Positions 15,781 to 25,150 of a DNA stretch of 64,000 bases are shown one piece after another. The number at the start of each line of letters is the position of its first letter. The stretch's first letter is position 1. The position numbers and the translations under genes are program-made. The stretch lies in NCBI RefSeq assembly GCF_002148795.1, contig NZ_MPOB01000011.1, positions 1 through 64,000 of the forward strand, in the 5' to 3' direction. The notes beneath the pieces were generated by a model. That model did not search any database, was not told the DNA's origin, and was given only the letters and a program-made list of their open reading frames with translations. Source of the stretch: Oceanibaculum nanhaiense. Its GTDB lineage: Bacteria; Pseudomonadota; Alphaproteobacteria; Oceanibaculales; Oceanibaculaceae.

Positions 15781-16308
15781 ATGTTCGCCAATGCCGTGAA
15801 GCCGTCCTTCGAGAAGGGCAACCATGAGACTTACCCCGACGCGCTGATCCGCAAGGTGCTGCGCGAGGTGAAGGTGATCGCCATGGTCGGCGCCAGCCCG
15901 GACTGGAACCGGCCCTCCTACTTCGCGATGAAGTACCTGCAGGCGAAGGGCTATCGCGTCATTCCGGTGAACCCCAAGGTCGCCGGCGACGAAATCCTGG
16001 GCGAGAAGGTATATGCCAGCCTCGCCGAGATCCCCGAGAAGATCGACATGGTGGATGTGTTCCGCAATTCCGTGGCCGCCGGCCCGATCACCGACGAGGC
16101 GATCGCCATCGGCGCCAAGGTGGTGTGGATGCAGCTTGGCGTGCGCAATGACGAAGCCGCCGCCCGTGCCGAGGCTGCCGGCCTGACCGTCATCATGAAC
16201 CGCTGCCCGAAGATCGAATTCGGCCGGCTGAATGGCGAACTGGGCTGGCACGGCTTCAATTCCGGTGTCATCTCCTCGAAACGCCGGAAGCTGCCGCAGA
16301 AGGCCTGA
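15781..16308 (+). CDS. CoA-binding domain protein (YccU-like)
   Basis: A 175-residue protein made mostly of a single CoA_binding_2 Rossmann domain: VIAMVGASPDWNRPSYFAMK, then GYRVIPVNPKV and a C-terminal NRCPKIEFGRL. The family resembles the CoA-binding part of succinyl-CoA synthetase alpha but lacks a catalytic partner. The function is unknown. It directly follows the ECHDC3-like gene. A palindromic repeat starts 7 bp after its stop. Confidence 0.85.
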   Translation: MFANAVKPSFEKGNHETYPDALIRKVLREVKVIAMVGASPDWNRPSYFAMKYLQAKGYRVIPVNPKVAGDEILGEKVYASLAEIPEKIDMVDVFRNSVAAGPITDEAIAIGAKVVWMQLGVRNDEAAARAEAAGLTVIMNRCPKIEFGRLNGELGWHGFNSGVISSKRRKLPQKA

Positions 16309-16314
16309 TCTTTC

Positions 16315-16347
16315 TCGTCATGGTCGGATCAGGTCCGAGGATGACGA
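16315..16347. repeat. Palindromic intergenic repeat
   Basis: TCGTCATGGTCGGA, a short loop and TCCGAGGATGACGA form an imperfect hairpin with 12 of 14 pairs. It resembles the short palindromic elements with GTCATCCTCGG-type arms scattered between genes in many alphaproteobacteria. It is not followed by a T-run on the plus strand. It could protect the 3' end of the upstream mRNA. Confidence 0.55.
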
Positions 16348-16387
16348 AATAAAAAAGTGAAACAGCAAGCAGATTCAGGAATCCGCC

Positions 16388-17677
16388 ATGACCAACACCA
16401 AGCCCGGTTTCGACACGCTCGCGGTGCATGCCGGCGCCGCTCCCGACCCTGCAACGGGCGCGCGCTCCACGCCGATCTACCAGACCACGGCCTATGTGTT
16501 CGACGATGTGGATCATGCCGCCTCGCTGTTCAACCTGCAGGCCTTCGGCAACATCTATTCGCGCCTGACCAACCCGACGGTTGCGGTGCTGGAGGAACGC
16601 ATCGCCAGCCTGGAAGGCGGGCGCGGCGCCACCTGCGTTGCCTCCGGCCATGCCGCGCAGATGCTGGCCTTCTTCTCCTTCATGGAGCCGGGCGACGAAT
16701 TCCTGGCCGCCAGCAAGCTCTATGGCGGATCGATTACGCAGTTCTCGCGCAGCTTCAAGAAGTTCGGCTGGAACGCGATCTTTGTCGATCCCACCGACCC
16801 GGAGAATTTCCGCACGGCGATGACGCCGAAGGTGAAGGCGATCTTCGTCGAATGCCTGGCCAATCCGGGCGGCGTGATCGTCGATATCGAGGCCGTCGCG
16901 AAGATCGCGCATGAGGCCGGCGTGCCGCTGATCGTCGATAACACCATGGCCACGCCCTATCTGTGCCGGCCCTTCGACTACGGCGCCGACATCATCGTGC
17001 ATTCGACCACCAAATTCCTGTCCGGCCATGGCAATGCGATGGGTGGGGCGGTTGTCGATTCCGGCAAGTTCGACTGGGCGCAGAACGACAAATTCAAGTC
17101 GCTGACCACGCCGGAGCCGGCCTATCACGGGCTGAATTTCTACGAGACCTTCGGCGATCTCGCCTTCACCATCTATGGTCATGCGATGGGGCTGCGCGAT
17201 CTCGGGCCGACCATGGCGCCGATGAACGCCTATCTCACCATCACCGGCATCGAGACCCTGCCGCTGCGCATGCAGCGCCATGTGGAGAATGCGCAGAAGG
17301 TGGCGGAATTTCTGGAGGATCACCCGCAGGTTGCCTGGGTGTCCTATGCCGGCCTGCCCAGCAGCAAGCATCATGCGCTGGCCCGCAAATATCTGCCGAA
17401 GGGGGCCGGCTCGGTGTTCACCTTCGGCGTGCGTGGCGGTTACGAGGCCGGCGTGAAGCTGGTCGAGGGCTGCGAGTTGCTGTCGCATCTGGCGAATATT
17501 GGCGATACGCGCTCGCTGATTATCCATCCGGCCTCGACCACGCACCGGCAATTGTCCGAGGAACAGAAGATCGCCGCCGGCGCCGGGCCGGATGTGGTGC
17601 GCCTGTCCATCGGCATCGAAACGGTGGAAGACATCATGGCCGATCTCGACCAGGCCCTGGCCAAGACGAAGGCGTGA
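16388..17677 (+). CDS. metY: O-acetylhomoserine sulfhydrylase (aminocarboxypropyltransferase)
   Basis: A 429-residue PLP enzyme of the Cys/Met metabolism family, making homocysteine from O-acetylhomoserine and sulfide. Motifs are YSRLTNPTVAVLEERIASLE, the PLP-binding lysine in HSTTKFLSGHGNAMGG and IIHPASTTHRQLSEEQ. The length is typical of the long MetY/MET17 type rather than the shorter cystathionine lyases. It has its own leader of 79 bp, which contains the palindromic repeat; I see no SAM riboswitch there. Confidence 0.93.
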   Translation: MTNTKPGFDTLAVHAGAAPDPATGARSTPIYQTTAYVFDDVDHAASLFNLQAFGNIYSRLTNPTVAVLEERIASLEGGRGATCVASGHAAQMLAFFSFMEPGDEFLAASKLYGGSITQFSRSFKKFGWNAIFVDPTDPENFRTAMTPKVKAIFVECLANPGGVIVDIEAVAKIAHEAGVPLIVDNTMATPYLCRPFDYGADIIVHSTTKFLSGHGNAMGGAVVDSGKFDWAQNDKFKSLTTPEPAYHGLNFYETFGDLAFTIYGHAMGLRDLGPTMAPMNAYLTITGIETLPLRMQRHVENAQKVAEFLEDHPQVAWVSYAGLPSSKHHALARKYLPKGAGSVFTFGVRGGYEAGVKLVEGCELLSHLANIGDTRSLIIHPASTTHRQLSEEQKIAAGAGPDVVRLSIGIETVEDIMADLDQALAKTKA

Positions 17678-17699
17678 TCCGGCACGGACGTTGGGCGGG

Positions 17700-18980
17700 T
17701 TACTTCAGCAGGAAGACCCGTCCGGGGTCCGTCACCGCGGGTGCCACGGCAGCGCCCTGCAGATAATCGTAATTGGCGCGCCGGGCGGCGGTCGCTGCCT
17801 CGAAGGTGGCCGCGCCATAGAAGATGCTGCGCACCCGCGCCTTGCCGCAGGCCTTGGCGAAGCCCAGCATGCGTTCCACATCCTCGCGCGCTGGCGTGCC
17901 GACATGGCTGCCATCGGCGGCGATGGCCATCATCTTCAGACCGACGAACCGTTCCGGGTTGCGGAAGCTGAAAGGCTGGCGGGCGACGAAGCCGGCGAAG
18001 AACGGTCCGACGAAGGACAGCAGCGTGTGCAGCCGCCCCTGCGGCACGCCTTCCGCCAGATCGACGATTTCCAGCAGGATGCGTTTTGAGGACAGCCGCG
18101 GCAGCAGCTGGCAGGCCGCGATGAATTGCTGGCGCAGCGGTTTTGTCGCCAGGGTATCGAAATGCACCGGCACGATCAGCAGGGCCCGGCGCTGGCGGCC
18201 GGCACGCAGCAGCGCCTCCCCGGCCTGCCGCAGCATGAAACAGTCGAGTTCGCAGTTGAAAACGCCGGTATGGGTCTGCTCCTCGCCCGATGCTTTCCAG
18301 ACCGGCAGGATGACGCTGGCGCTGTAGGCCGAAATCAGCTTCTTGCGGATATTGGCCATCGGCCAGTAGGAGACGCGCAGTTCGCTTTGCAGTGCCTCGA
18401 AATGCTGCCTTTCGACATCCTCTTCCTTCTTCTGCGCGGCATCGACCGTCTGCGACAGGCCATCCGGCGTCGTCAGGGCTTCGACGGGTGTCTTGGGATC
18501 CAGTTCAAGCACGAGGGCGCGGCAGGTCACCAGCCCCTCTTTGATGCCGGAAACGCCGCTCAGCTTATCGTTGATCTCGCGGGCGATCTTTTCGGAGCTT
18601 TTTGTCGCCCGCTCCTTGTCGCCGCCGCCGAACAGAATCACGATCTGTTCTTCGTTAACCATAAGAAAGGCATCGGCCGGGCCGGTATGTTTCTTGATGA
18701 CGGTCTCGGCCAGCAGCAGGATCTTGCCCTTGATCGACGGCCAGCGCTCGCCGAAGGTCTTGCGGACCTCCGAGAAGCCCAGCATCTGGACATTGCCGGC
18801 GACCAGCGCTTCCGCCACCAGCTTGTTGGAGCGCACGAAGTCCAGCAGGCTGTTGCGGAAGGCGGTCGGGTCGGAAGGGTCGAGCTTCTGCTTGGAATAG
18901 GAGTCGTAGAAGCTCTGCTTCCGGGCGCTCTGGTCGCCCGTGACCTCCGGAACCGTTTGGTAGAATTCCGATTTTGGCAT
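17700..18980 (-). CDS. Degenerate GGDEF/EAL-like protein
   Basis: A 426-residue protein with no clear signal peptide or membrane segment. Residues about 75-145 (ADAFLMVNEEQIVILFGG) have the spacing of a GGDEF domain without the GGDEF signature. Residues about 205-420 follow an EAL-domain layout: CELDCFMLRQAGEAL, RILLEIVDL in the position of the LEITE motif, and the late YDYLQGAAVAPAV matching the usual YLQG end. The EAL metal ligands are not recognisable. I infer a catalytically dead c-di-GMP-like scaffold or binding protein. It is convergent with metY and divergent from trmFO. Confidence 0.7.
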   Translation of the reverse strand: MPKSEFYQTVPEVTGDQSARKQSFYDSYSKQKLDPSDPTAFRNSLLDFVRSNKLVAEALVAGNVQMLGFSEVRKTFGERWPSIKGKILLLAETVIKKHTGPADAFLMVNEEQIVILFGGGDKERATKSSEKIAREINDKLSGVSGIKEGLVTCRALVLELDPKTPVEALTTPDGLSQTVDAAQKKEEDVERQHFEALQSELRVSYWPMANIRKKLISAYSASVILPVWKASGEEQTHTGVFNCELDCFMLRQAGEALLRAGRQRRALLIVPVHFDTLATKPLRQQFIAACQLLPRLSSKRILLEIVDLAEGVPQGRLHTLLSFVGPFFAGFVARQPFSFRNPERFVGLKMMAIAADGSHVGTPAREDVERMLGFAKACGKARVRSIFYGAATFEAATAARRANYDYLQGAAVAPAVTDPGRVFLLK

Positions 18981-19174
18981 TCGGATGTCTGTCTATGACG
19001 GCATTTGCTTCAAAGAGTGAGTATGCAGTAAACCGCACAAACAGTAAGCAAGTTCCTAACGGCGGCCACTTCCGACATTAGGAAAGGCGCATGTGGTGCG
19101 GTTGCGTATCCGCCCCTGATGGCCTATCTGTTTGCCCAATCGTCCACTCCCCCTTTGCAAAGCGAGAACGAATC

Positions 19175-20542
19175 ATGATCCAACCGGTGCATGTCGTTGG
19201 CGGCGGTTTGGCCGGATCGGAGGCCGCCTGGCAGCTGGCCGAGGCCGGCGTGCCGGTCGTGCTGCACGAAATGCGCCCGGTACGCGGCACGGATGCGCAC
19301 CAGACCGACCAAATGGCCGAGCTGGTCTGCTCCAATTCCTTCCGCTCCGACGATGCCGAATATAACGCGGTCGGCCTGCTGCATGAGGAGATGCGCCGCT
19401 GCGGTTCGCTGATCCTGCGTTCCGGCGATGGCGCGAAACTGCCCGCCGGCGGCGCGCTGGCGGTGGACCGCGACGATTTCGCCGGGGCCGTTACGGCAGC
19501 GCTGGAGGCGCATCCGCTGGTCACGATCGAGCGCGGCGAGGTCGCCGGCTTGCCGCCGGAAGACTGGGACAGCGTCATCCTCGCCACCGGCCCCCTCACC
19601 TCTCCGGCGCTGGCCGAGGCGATCCGCGAGTTGACCGGCGAGACGGCATTGTCCTTCTTCGATGCCATCGCCCCCATCGTCTATAAGGAGAGCATCGATT
19701 TCTCCCGCGCCTGGTTCCAGTCGCGCTACGACAAAGTCGGGCCCGGCGGTACCGGCAAGGACTACATCAACTGCCCGTTCGAGAAGGACGAGTATCTTGC
19801 CTTCATCCAGGCGCTGCTGGATGGCGAGAAGACCGAATTCAAGGAATGGGAGAAAGACACGCCCTATTTCGAGGGCTGCCTGCCGATTGAGGTCATGGCA
19901 TCGCGCGGCATCGACACGCTGCGCTTCGGGCCGATGAAGCCGGTCGGGCTGACCGATCCGAACAGCAATCGCCGGCCTTATGCGGTGCTTCAGCTTAGGC
20001 AGGATAATGCGCTGGGAACGCTCTATAATCTGGTCGGTTTCCAGACCAAGCTGAAATATGCCGAACAGACCCGGGTGTTCCGCATGATCCCCGGCCTGCA
20101 GAACGCCGAATTCGCCCGGCTGGGCGGGCTGCACCGTAACACTTTCCTGAATTCGCCGAAGCTGCTGGACGGTGTGTTGCGCCTGAAGGATTTGCCGCGC
20201 CTGCGCTTCGCCGGCCAGGTTACCGGCGTCGAGGGCTATGTCGAGAGTGCGGCCATCGGCCTGCTGGCCGGGCGCTTCGCTGCCGCCGAGCGGCTGGGCC
20301 GGGACATCGCGCCGCCGCCGCCGACCACGGCGCTGGGCGCGCTGCTGGGCCACATCACCGGCGGCGCCGATGCCGAGACCTTTCAGCCGATGAACGTGAA
20401 TTTCGGCCTGTTCCCGGAACCGGAGCAGGATCCCGACCCGAAGAAGCGCATCAAGGGCCGCGAGCGCAAGAAGCTCTATACCGGCCGCGCGCTGGCCGAT
20501 CTCGATGGCTGGCTCGGCGGCACGCGTCTGGCGGCGGAGTAG
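19175..20542 (+). CDS. trmFO: Folate/FAD-dependent tRNA m5U54 methyltransferase TrmFO
   Basis: A 455-residue TrmFO, forming 5-methyluridine at tRNA position 54 with methylenetetrahydrofolate and FAD. The FAD-binding motif [15 protein letters not shown] is at the N-terminus. The two functional cysteines of the family are in [11 protein letters not shown] and [10 protein letters not shown]. The later segment [11 protein letters not shown] is typical. The start at 19175 matches the family N-terminus; an upstream extension to 19091 has no support. It is convergent with the NDUFAF6-like gene, one base apart. Confidence 0.96.
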   Translation: MIQPVHVVGGGLAGSEAAWQLAEAGVPVVLHEMRPVRGTDAHQTDQMAELVCSNSFRSDDAEYNAVGLLHEEMRRCGSLILRSGDGAKLPAGGALAVDRDDFAGAVTAALEAHPLVTIERGEVAGLPPEDWDSVILATGPLTSPALAEAIRELTGETALSFFDAIAPIVYKESIDFSRAWFQSRYDKVGPGGTGKDYINCPFEKDEYLAFIQALLDGEKTEFKEWEKDTPYFEGCLPIEVMASRGIDTLRFGPMKPVGLTDPNSNRRPYAVLQLRQDNALGTLYNLVGFQTKLKYAEQTRVFRMIPGLQNAEFARLGGLHRNTFLNSPKLLDGVLRLKDLPRLRFAGQVTGVEGYVESAAIGLLAGRFAAAERLGRDIAPPPPTTALGALLGHITGGADAETFQPMNVNFGLFPEPEQDPDPKKRIKGRERKKLYTGRALADLDGWLGGTRLAAE

Positions 20543-20543
20543 A

Positions 20544-21386
20544 TCAGAACCGTCCCCGCAGCGCCATCCAGCTGAGCCGCCAGGCGGCGAGCGGGGATTT
20601 CTCGCCGAGGCTGGTGTCGAACACGTCATGGCCGTTCTTCGCCAGCCGGTTCAGATGCCCCTCGGCCAGCGTCAGCGGCAGCAGCGCCGCCAGCGCCCGT
20701 TTCGGCACATGCCGGCGCAAGGCGCGTGCTTCCGCAAGATGCCCGCGGGCGCTGTCCGCGACGGTCTCTACAATTCGGTTCAGTCCCGCACCGGGCTTCA
20801 GATCGTACAGCTCACGCAGGCCAACGCCCTGCTCTTCCATCAGGCTGGATGGCAGAGTCACCCAATGTTCGCGGGCATGGAACGGCAGCGCCCGCAGCAG
20901 GCCGGTGAGCGCCACGGCGATACCGGCGAGTCGCGCCAGATCATCCTGCCGGTCCACCCCGCCCAGCGCCGCCAGGCACAGGTCAGTCAGCGTGCCGGCT
21001 GTGCCATTAGCATAAGCCAGCAGCGCCGGCAGGTCGGCGGGCGGTTCCGGCAGCAAATCCAGCCCCCGTGCATCAATCAGCCGCTCGAAGGGCGCACGCG
21101 GCAGATCATAAGCGCGCACGGCCTCGGCCAGTGCCTGTACCACGGCATGCTGGCGCGGCGTGCCCTCATAGATCTCCGCGATCGCCTCGCGCCACCAGGT
21201 CAGCCGGATTTCGCCCAGCAGCGGTTCCGAGACGATGGCGCGGGTCTTGGCGACCTCCTGGTTGAAGGCATAGAGCGCGAACAGCGCCTCGCGCCGGTCG
21301 GCTGGCGCGAACAGGCAGGTGAGGAACCGTTCCGGATCGTTCCGCCGCACCTCAAGGGCGCAATAAGAAAGGGCGGCCTCGGGCAT
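20544..21386 (-). CDS. NDUFAF6-like phytoene/squalene synthase family protein
   Basis: A 280-residue protein with the isoprenoid-synthase fold of the squalene/phytoene synthase family. Segments such as SYCALEVRRNDPERFLTCLF, FALYAFNQEVAKTRAIVSEP and LTWWREAIAEIYEG match the NDUFAF6 branch, whose mitochondrial member is a complex I assembly factor. The Asp-rich DDxxD motifs of true synthases are missing (the first is replaced by NQEVAKT), so isoprenoid synthesis is unlikely. It sits between trmFO and the hpnCDE genes, which are plus-strand and active-looking relatives. The role in respiratory complex assembly is inferred from the family. Confidence 0.82.
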   Translation of the reverse strand: MPEAALSYCALEVRRNDPERFLTCLFAPADRREALFALYAFNQEVAKTRAIVSEPLLGEIRLTWWREAIAEIYEGTPRQHAVVQALAEAVRAYDLPRAPFERLIDARGLDLLPEPPADLPALLAYANGTAGTLTDLCLAALGGVDRQDDLARLAGIAVALTGLLRALPFHAREHWVTLPSSLMEEQGVGLRELYDLKPGAGLNRIVETVADSARGHLAEARALRRHVPKRALAALLPLTLAEGHLNRLAKNGHDVFDTSLGEKSPLAAWRLSWMALRGRF

Positions 21387-21479
21387 GATTCCTTCCGGTG
21401 AGTTTCGGTTCTAGCCGGGTGTGCTTCCCGGCACCCGTCCTATATAGTTTCGGTCCCATCGCCAAGCACGTTCGGATTC

Positions 21480-22274
21480 ATGCCGCAGCCTGTTACCCTG
21501 CCTGATACGATTTATGCTTCCGGCAAGGGAGCGGCACAGGAGAGCTTTCCGGTCGCTTCCTGGCTGCTTCCGCCGTCGAAACGGGCGGATATCATGGCGT
21601 TCTACCGCTTTGCACGTGCCGCCGACGATATCGCCGATCACCCCTCCTTGCCGTCGGATGAGAAGCTGCGCCTGCTGGACCAGATGGAGGGCCGGCTGCC
21701 GCCCGCCGGGGCGGAACACACGGCCGCGCTGCTGATCGCTTTTCGGCAGGATGCCAGCAAGGCGCGCTATGCCGACTGGGGCGAGCTGATGGGCTATTGC
21801 CGGCATTCCGCCGCCCCGGTCGGGCGGTTCCTGCTCGACCTGTTCGGGGAGGATCGCACGCTGTGGTCCCGCTCCGATGCGCTGTGCGCCGCCTTGCAGG
21901 TGCTGAACCATGTGCAGGATTGCGGCAAAGATTATCGCGCGCTCGACCGGCTCTACCTGCCACAGGACTGGCTGGATGCAGACGGTGTCACGCCGGACAT
22001 GCTCACTGCCTTGCACACCGCCCCTGCCCTACGCCGCACGCTGGACCGTGTGCTGGACGCCACGGCAGCGCTGCTGGCAGCATCCCGCCCGCTGGCGGCG
22101 GGCACCCGGCATCGCGGCCTGCGCATCCAGGCCGCGACCACGCAGATCGGCGCGGAAGCGCTGCTGGCGCGCCTCAAGCGGCAGGATCCGCTGGCCCGGC
22201 ACGTCCGGCTGGGCTGGCCGATGCGGTTCTGGTGCCTGTTGCGCGGCATGGGCGCCGGATTTTCCGCCCGATGA
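21480..22274 (+). CDS. hpnC: Squalene synthase component HpnC (hydroxysqualene synthase)
   Basis: A 264-residue member of the squalene/phytoene synthase family. HpnC converts presqualene diphosphate to hydroxysqualene in the three-enzyme bacterial route. Both Asp-rich regions are recognisable: ARAADDIADH near residue 45 and NHVQDCGKDY near residue 145. LYLPQDWL follows. It is first in hpnC-hpnD-hpnE, and the stop overlaps the hpnD start by four bases (ATGA). No squalene-hopene cyclase is visible in the window. Confidence 0.94.
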   Translation: MPQPVTLPDTIYASGKGAAQESFPVASWLLPPSKRADIMAFYRFARAADDIADHPSLPSDEKLRLLDQMEGRLPPAGAEHTAALLIAFRQDASKARYADWGELMGYCRHSAAPVGRFLLDLFGEDRTLWSRSDALCAALQVLNHVQDCGKDYRALDRLYLPQDWLDADGVTPDMLTALHTAPALRRTLDRVLDATAALLAASRPLAAGTRHRGLRIQAATTQIGAEALLARLKRQDPLARHVRLGWPMRFWCLLRGMGAGFSAR

Positions 22275-23122
22275 CCCTACAGGCCGAAGCCGAGGCGCAT
22301 GTCCTGGATATCGTGCGGCGCGCGCGCAGCTCTTTCTACTGGAGCATGCGGCTGCTGCCCGGCGAGAAGCGCCGCGCCATGTATGCAATCTACGCCTATT
22401 GCCGGGAGCTGGACGACATTGCCGATGGCACTTTGCCGCGTGCCGAGAAGCTGGCCCGGCTGGAGGATTGGCGCCGGGAGATCGCGGCGCTGTATGACGG
22501 CACGCCTTCCCACCCCATTGCCATTGCGCTGGCCGGACCTGTTGCGCGCTACAGGCTCGACCGGCGCTGGTTCGAGGAAATCCTGACGGGCGTGGGCATG
22601 GATGCCGCCGGCGATATCTGCGCGCCCTCCCTGCTTGAACTGCAACTCTATTGCCGCCGGGTCGCCGGTGCGGTCGGCATGCTGTCCATCGCGATCTATG
22701 GCGCCTCGGGCAAGGCAGCAGCCGGGTTTGCGCTGGCGCTTGGCGATGCGGTGCAGCTGACCAATATCCTGCGCGATTTGCGGGAGGATGCGGAGATTGG
22801 GCGGCTTTATCTGCCGGGCGACATGCTGGATGCGGTTGGCATCCGCACCCGCGACCCTGCGGATGTGATCGCTCATCCGGCCCTGCCCCGCGTCGGCGAC
22901 GCGATGATCGATTGGGCGGAACAACGCTACGAGGATGCCGAGGCCGCCCTGCCCGACTGCGATCGGCGCGCCTTACGCCCGGCCATTATCATCATGGCGA
23001 CCTACAAGCGCCTGCTGAGCCGGCTGAAGGAAACCGACCTGCCGGCATCGCGGCGCATCCGGCTGGGACGGCTGGAAAAGATCGCCATCGCCCTGCGCGC
23101 CGGCCTCACGCTGAAGCCATGA
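22271..23122 (+). CDS. hpnD: Presqualene diphosphate synthase HpnD
   Basis: A 283-residue HpnD, joining two farnesyl diphosphates into presqualene diphosphate. The motifs YCRELDDIADG (first Asp-rich), YCRRVAGAVGMLS and LTNILRDLREDAEIGRLYLP (second Asp-rich) are intact. The start is the ATG inside the hpnC stop overlap; a longer open frame reaching back to 21797 runs inside hpnC and is not real. Its stop overlaps hpnE by four bases. The tight coupling suggests balanced production of the three enzymes. Confidence 0.95.
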   Translation: MTLQAEAEAHVLDIVRRARSSFYWSMRLLPGEKRRAMYAIYAYCRELDDIADGTLPRAEKLARLEDWRREIAALYDGTPSHPIAIALAGPVARYRLDRRWFEEILTGVGMDAAGDICAPSLLELQLYCRRVAGAVGMLSIAIYGASGKAAAGFALALGDAVQLTNILRDLREDAEIGRLYLPGDMLDAVGIRTRDPADVIAHPALPRVGDAMIDWAEQRYEDAEAALPDCDRRALRPAIIIMATYKRLLSRLKETDLPASRRIRLGRLEKIAIALRAGLTLKP

Positions 23123-24348
23123 GCCGGCATCTGCATATCGTCGGCGCCGGACTGGCCGGCCTGTCGGCGGCGTTGCGCGGGCTGGAGGCCGGTTACACCG
23201 TGTCGCTGTACGAGGCATCGGGCCAGGCCGGCGGGCGCTGCCGCTCCTATGCCGATACGACACTTGGTGTGACGCTGGATAACGGCAATCACCTGCTGCT
23301 GTCCGGCAACCGGGAGACGCTGGCCTATCTGGAACGGATCGGCGCACAGGACACGCTGACCGGGCCGGTACGGGCGTGCTTTCCCTTCCTCGATCTCGCC
23401 AGTGGGGAAAGCTGGAGCCTGCAGCCAGGATATCTGATGCCCTGGTCGGCCGCGCGCCGCGCGCCGGGCACCAGCGCCGCCGATTATCTGCCCTGGCGGC
23501 TGCTGACCGCGGATGCAAACGCTACCGTTGCGGATTGCCTGCCCCCTGGGAGCGCGCTGGAGCGGGTCTGGCGGCCCTTGCTGGTCTCCGCCCTCAACAT
23601 GCCGCTGGAACAGGCCTCGGCGCGTCTGGCCGGCCGTCTGCTGCGGGAAACGCTGCTGCGTGGCGAAACCGCCTGCCGTCCGCTGGTCGCGCGTGACAGT
23701 CTGGGCGCCAGCTTTGTCGATCCGGCCTTGGCAGTTCTGGAAAAGGCCGGCGCCAACGTCCGGTTCCATGAAAGGCTGACCGGGCTGGATGTCACGACTG
23801 AAAGGATCGATTATCTCGCCTTCGGTGACCGTCGGGTGATGCTCGCCGCAGACGATGCCATCATCCTCGCCCTTCCGGCGGAGCCGGCGTCGGCGTTTCT
23901 CGGGCTGGATATGCCACTCGATCATCAGCCCATCGTGAATGGGCATTTCAGGATCGATATAGCGGGATTGCCGGGCGGCGAGGCATTTCTGGGTCTGGTC
24001 GGCGGCACGGCGGAATGGTTGTTCCACCGCCACGGGCTGATCTCCACCACCACCAGCGCGGCCACTGTTCTGGCAGAACGTCCCGCCGGGGAGATCGCCG
24101 AGCTGCTCTGGCAGGATATCGCGCGGGCCCTCGCCCTGCCGGCCGATCATGCGCTGCCGCCCTACCGGATCGTGAAGGAAAAGCGCGCGACTCTGGCGCA
24201 GACACCGGCAATGGCGCGTTTACGGCACGGTGCTGAAACCCGCCGGAAAAATCTGGCGCTGGCCGGGGACTGGACCGACACCGGCCTGCCCTGCACCATC
24301 GAAAGCGCGGTGCGTTCCGGCAGGCTGGCGGTAGAGGCCCTAAGTTAA
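23119..24348 (+). CDS. hpnE: Hydroxysqualene dehydroxylase HpnE
   Basis: A 409-residue FAD-dependent amine-oxidase-fold enzyme that reduces hydroxysqualene to squalene. The dinucleotide motif HIVGAGLAGLSAALRG is at the N-terminus, followed by GGRCRSYAD, DNGNHLLLSGN, and a C-terminal FAD segment LAGDWTDTGLPCTIESAVRSG. The start lies in an ATGA overlap with hpnD. It is the last gene of the block; sodB begins 147 bp later with its own leader. Confidence 0.94.
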   Translation: MSRHLHIVGAGLAGLSAALRGLEAGYTVSLYEASGQAGGRCRSYADTTLGVTLDNGNHLLLSGNRETLAYLERIGAQDTLTGPVRACFPFLDLASGESWSLQPGYLMPWSAARRAPGTSAADYLPWRLLTADANATVADCLPPGSALERVWRPLLVSALNMPLEQASARLAGRLLRETLLRGETACRPLVARDSLGASFVDPALAVLEKAGANVRFHERLTGLDVTTERIDYLAFGDRRVMLAADDAIILALPAEPASAFLGLDMPLDHQPIVNGHFRIDIAGLPGGEAFLGLVGGTAEWLFHRHGLISTTTSAATVLAERPAGEIAELLWQDIARALALPADHALPPYRIVKEKRATLAQTPAMARLRHGAETRRKNLALAGDWTDTGLPCTIESAVRSGRLAVEALS

Positions 24349-24495
24349 TAAGGGTTTTTCTGGCCTTTTCATGGGCTTAGGATTGGCCTACATGAAAGGG
24401 TATCCGGCGAGCACGCTGTGCCGGACACTTTCTCGCGAGCCGCCGCCTTTTTTCGGCGTCTTCCCGCGCAACGGAACAAGCCAACGAGGAATATC

Positions 24496-25092
24496 ATGCC
24501 CTTCGAACTTCCGGCCCTGCCCTACGCGCAGAACGCCCTGGAGCCGCATATCTCCGCCAACACCTTCAGCTTCCATCACGGCAAGCACCACAACACCTAT
24601 GTGGTGAACCTGAATAAGATGATCGACGGCACCCCGCTCGCCTCGAAGTCGCTGGAGGAAATCATCCTCGACAGCGCCGGCGATGCGTCGAAGGCCGGTA
24701 TCTTCAATAATGCCGCGCAGGTGTGGAACCACACCTTCTTCTGGAATTCGATGAAGCCGGGCGGCGGCGGCAAGCCCACCGGCAAGATCGCCAAGATGAT
24801 CGACGAGTCCTTCGGCTCCTACGACAAGTTCGCCGAGGAGTTCAAGGCCGCCGGCGCCGGCCAGTTCGGCAGCGGCTGGGCCTGGCTGATCGAAGATGGC
24901 GGCAAGCTGGCGGTCGTGAAGACCCCGAACGCCGAGCTGCCGATGACCAAGGGCAAGAAGGCACTGCTGACCTGCGACGTGTGGGAGCACGCCTATTATC
25001 TCGATTACCAGAACCGCCGGCCGGACTTCCTGGCCGCCTTCCTGGATCACCTGGTGAACTGGGACTTTGCGGAGAAGAACCTGGCCGCCTAA
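24496..25092 (+). CDS. sodB: Superoxide dismutase, Fe/Mn family
   Basis: A 198-residue cytoplasmic-type superoxide dismutase with no signal peptide. The metal ligands are visible as the His in SFHHGKHHNTYV, the His in WNHTFFWNSM, and the Asp and His in LLTCDVWEHAYYLDY. The segment AAGAGQFGSGWAWL favours the iron form. The ATG at 24496 has GAGGA upstream; the frame extending to 24418 is rejected. An intrinsic terminator starts 28 bp after the stop. Confidence 0.96.
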   Translation: MPFELPALPYAQNALEPHISANTFSFHHGKHHNTYVVNLNKMIDGTPLASKSLEEIILDSAGDASKAGIFNNAAQVWNHTFFWNSMKPGGGGKPTGKIAKMIDESFGSYDKFAEEFKAAGAGQFGSGWAWLIEDGGKLAVVKTPNAELPMTKGKKALLTCDVWEHAYYLDYQNRRPDFLAAFLDHLVNWDFAEKNLAA

Positions 25093-25119
25093 TATCCGGC
25101 CAGATAGATAGAGACGATG

Positions 25120-25150
25120 CGGGGGCCTTTCGGCCCCCGTTTTCGTTTTT
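25120..25150 (+). terminator. Intrinsic terminator after sodB
   Basis: CGGGGGCC-TTTC-GGCCCCCG (25120-25139) is a perfect 8-bp stem with a tetraloop, followed by TTTTCGTTTTT. It touches the 3' end of the convergent Mth938 gene and probably serves sodB. Confidence 0.9.

Noticed and set aside
14914-16251. 445-codon minus-strand frame opposite the crotonase and CoA-binding genes
   Set aside because: It is antisense to two well-supported genes and His/Arg/Gln-rich, typical of antisense frames in GC-rich coding DNA.
16309-16387. Possible SAM riboswitch before metY
   Set aside because: The 79-bp leader consists mostly of the palindromic repeat and shows none of the SAM-II pseudoknot consensus.
16268-17551. 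427-codon minus-strand frame opposite metY
   Set aside because: It is antisense to a clear PLP enzyme gene and has no domain of its own.
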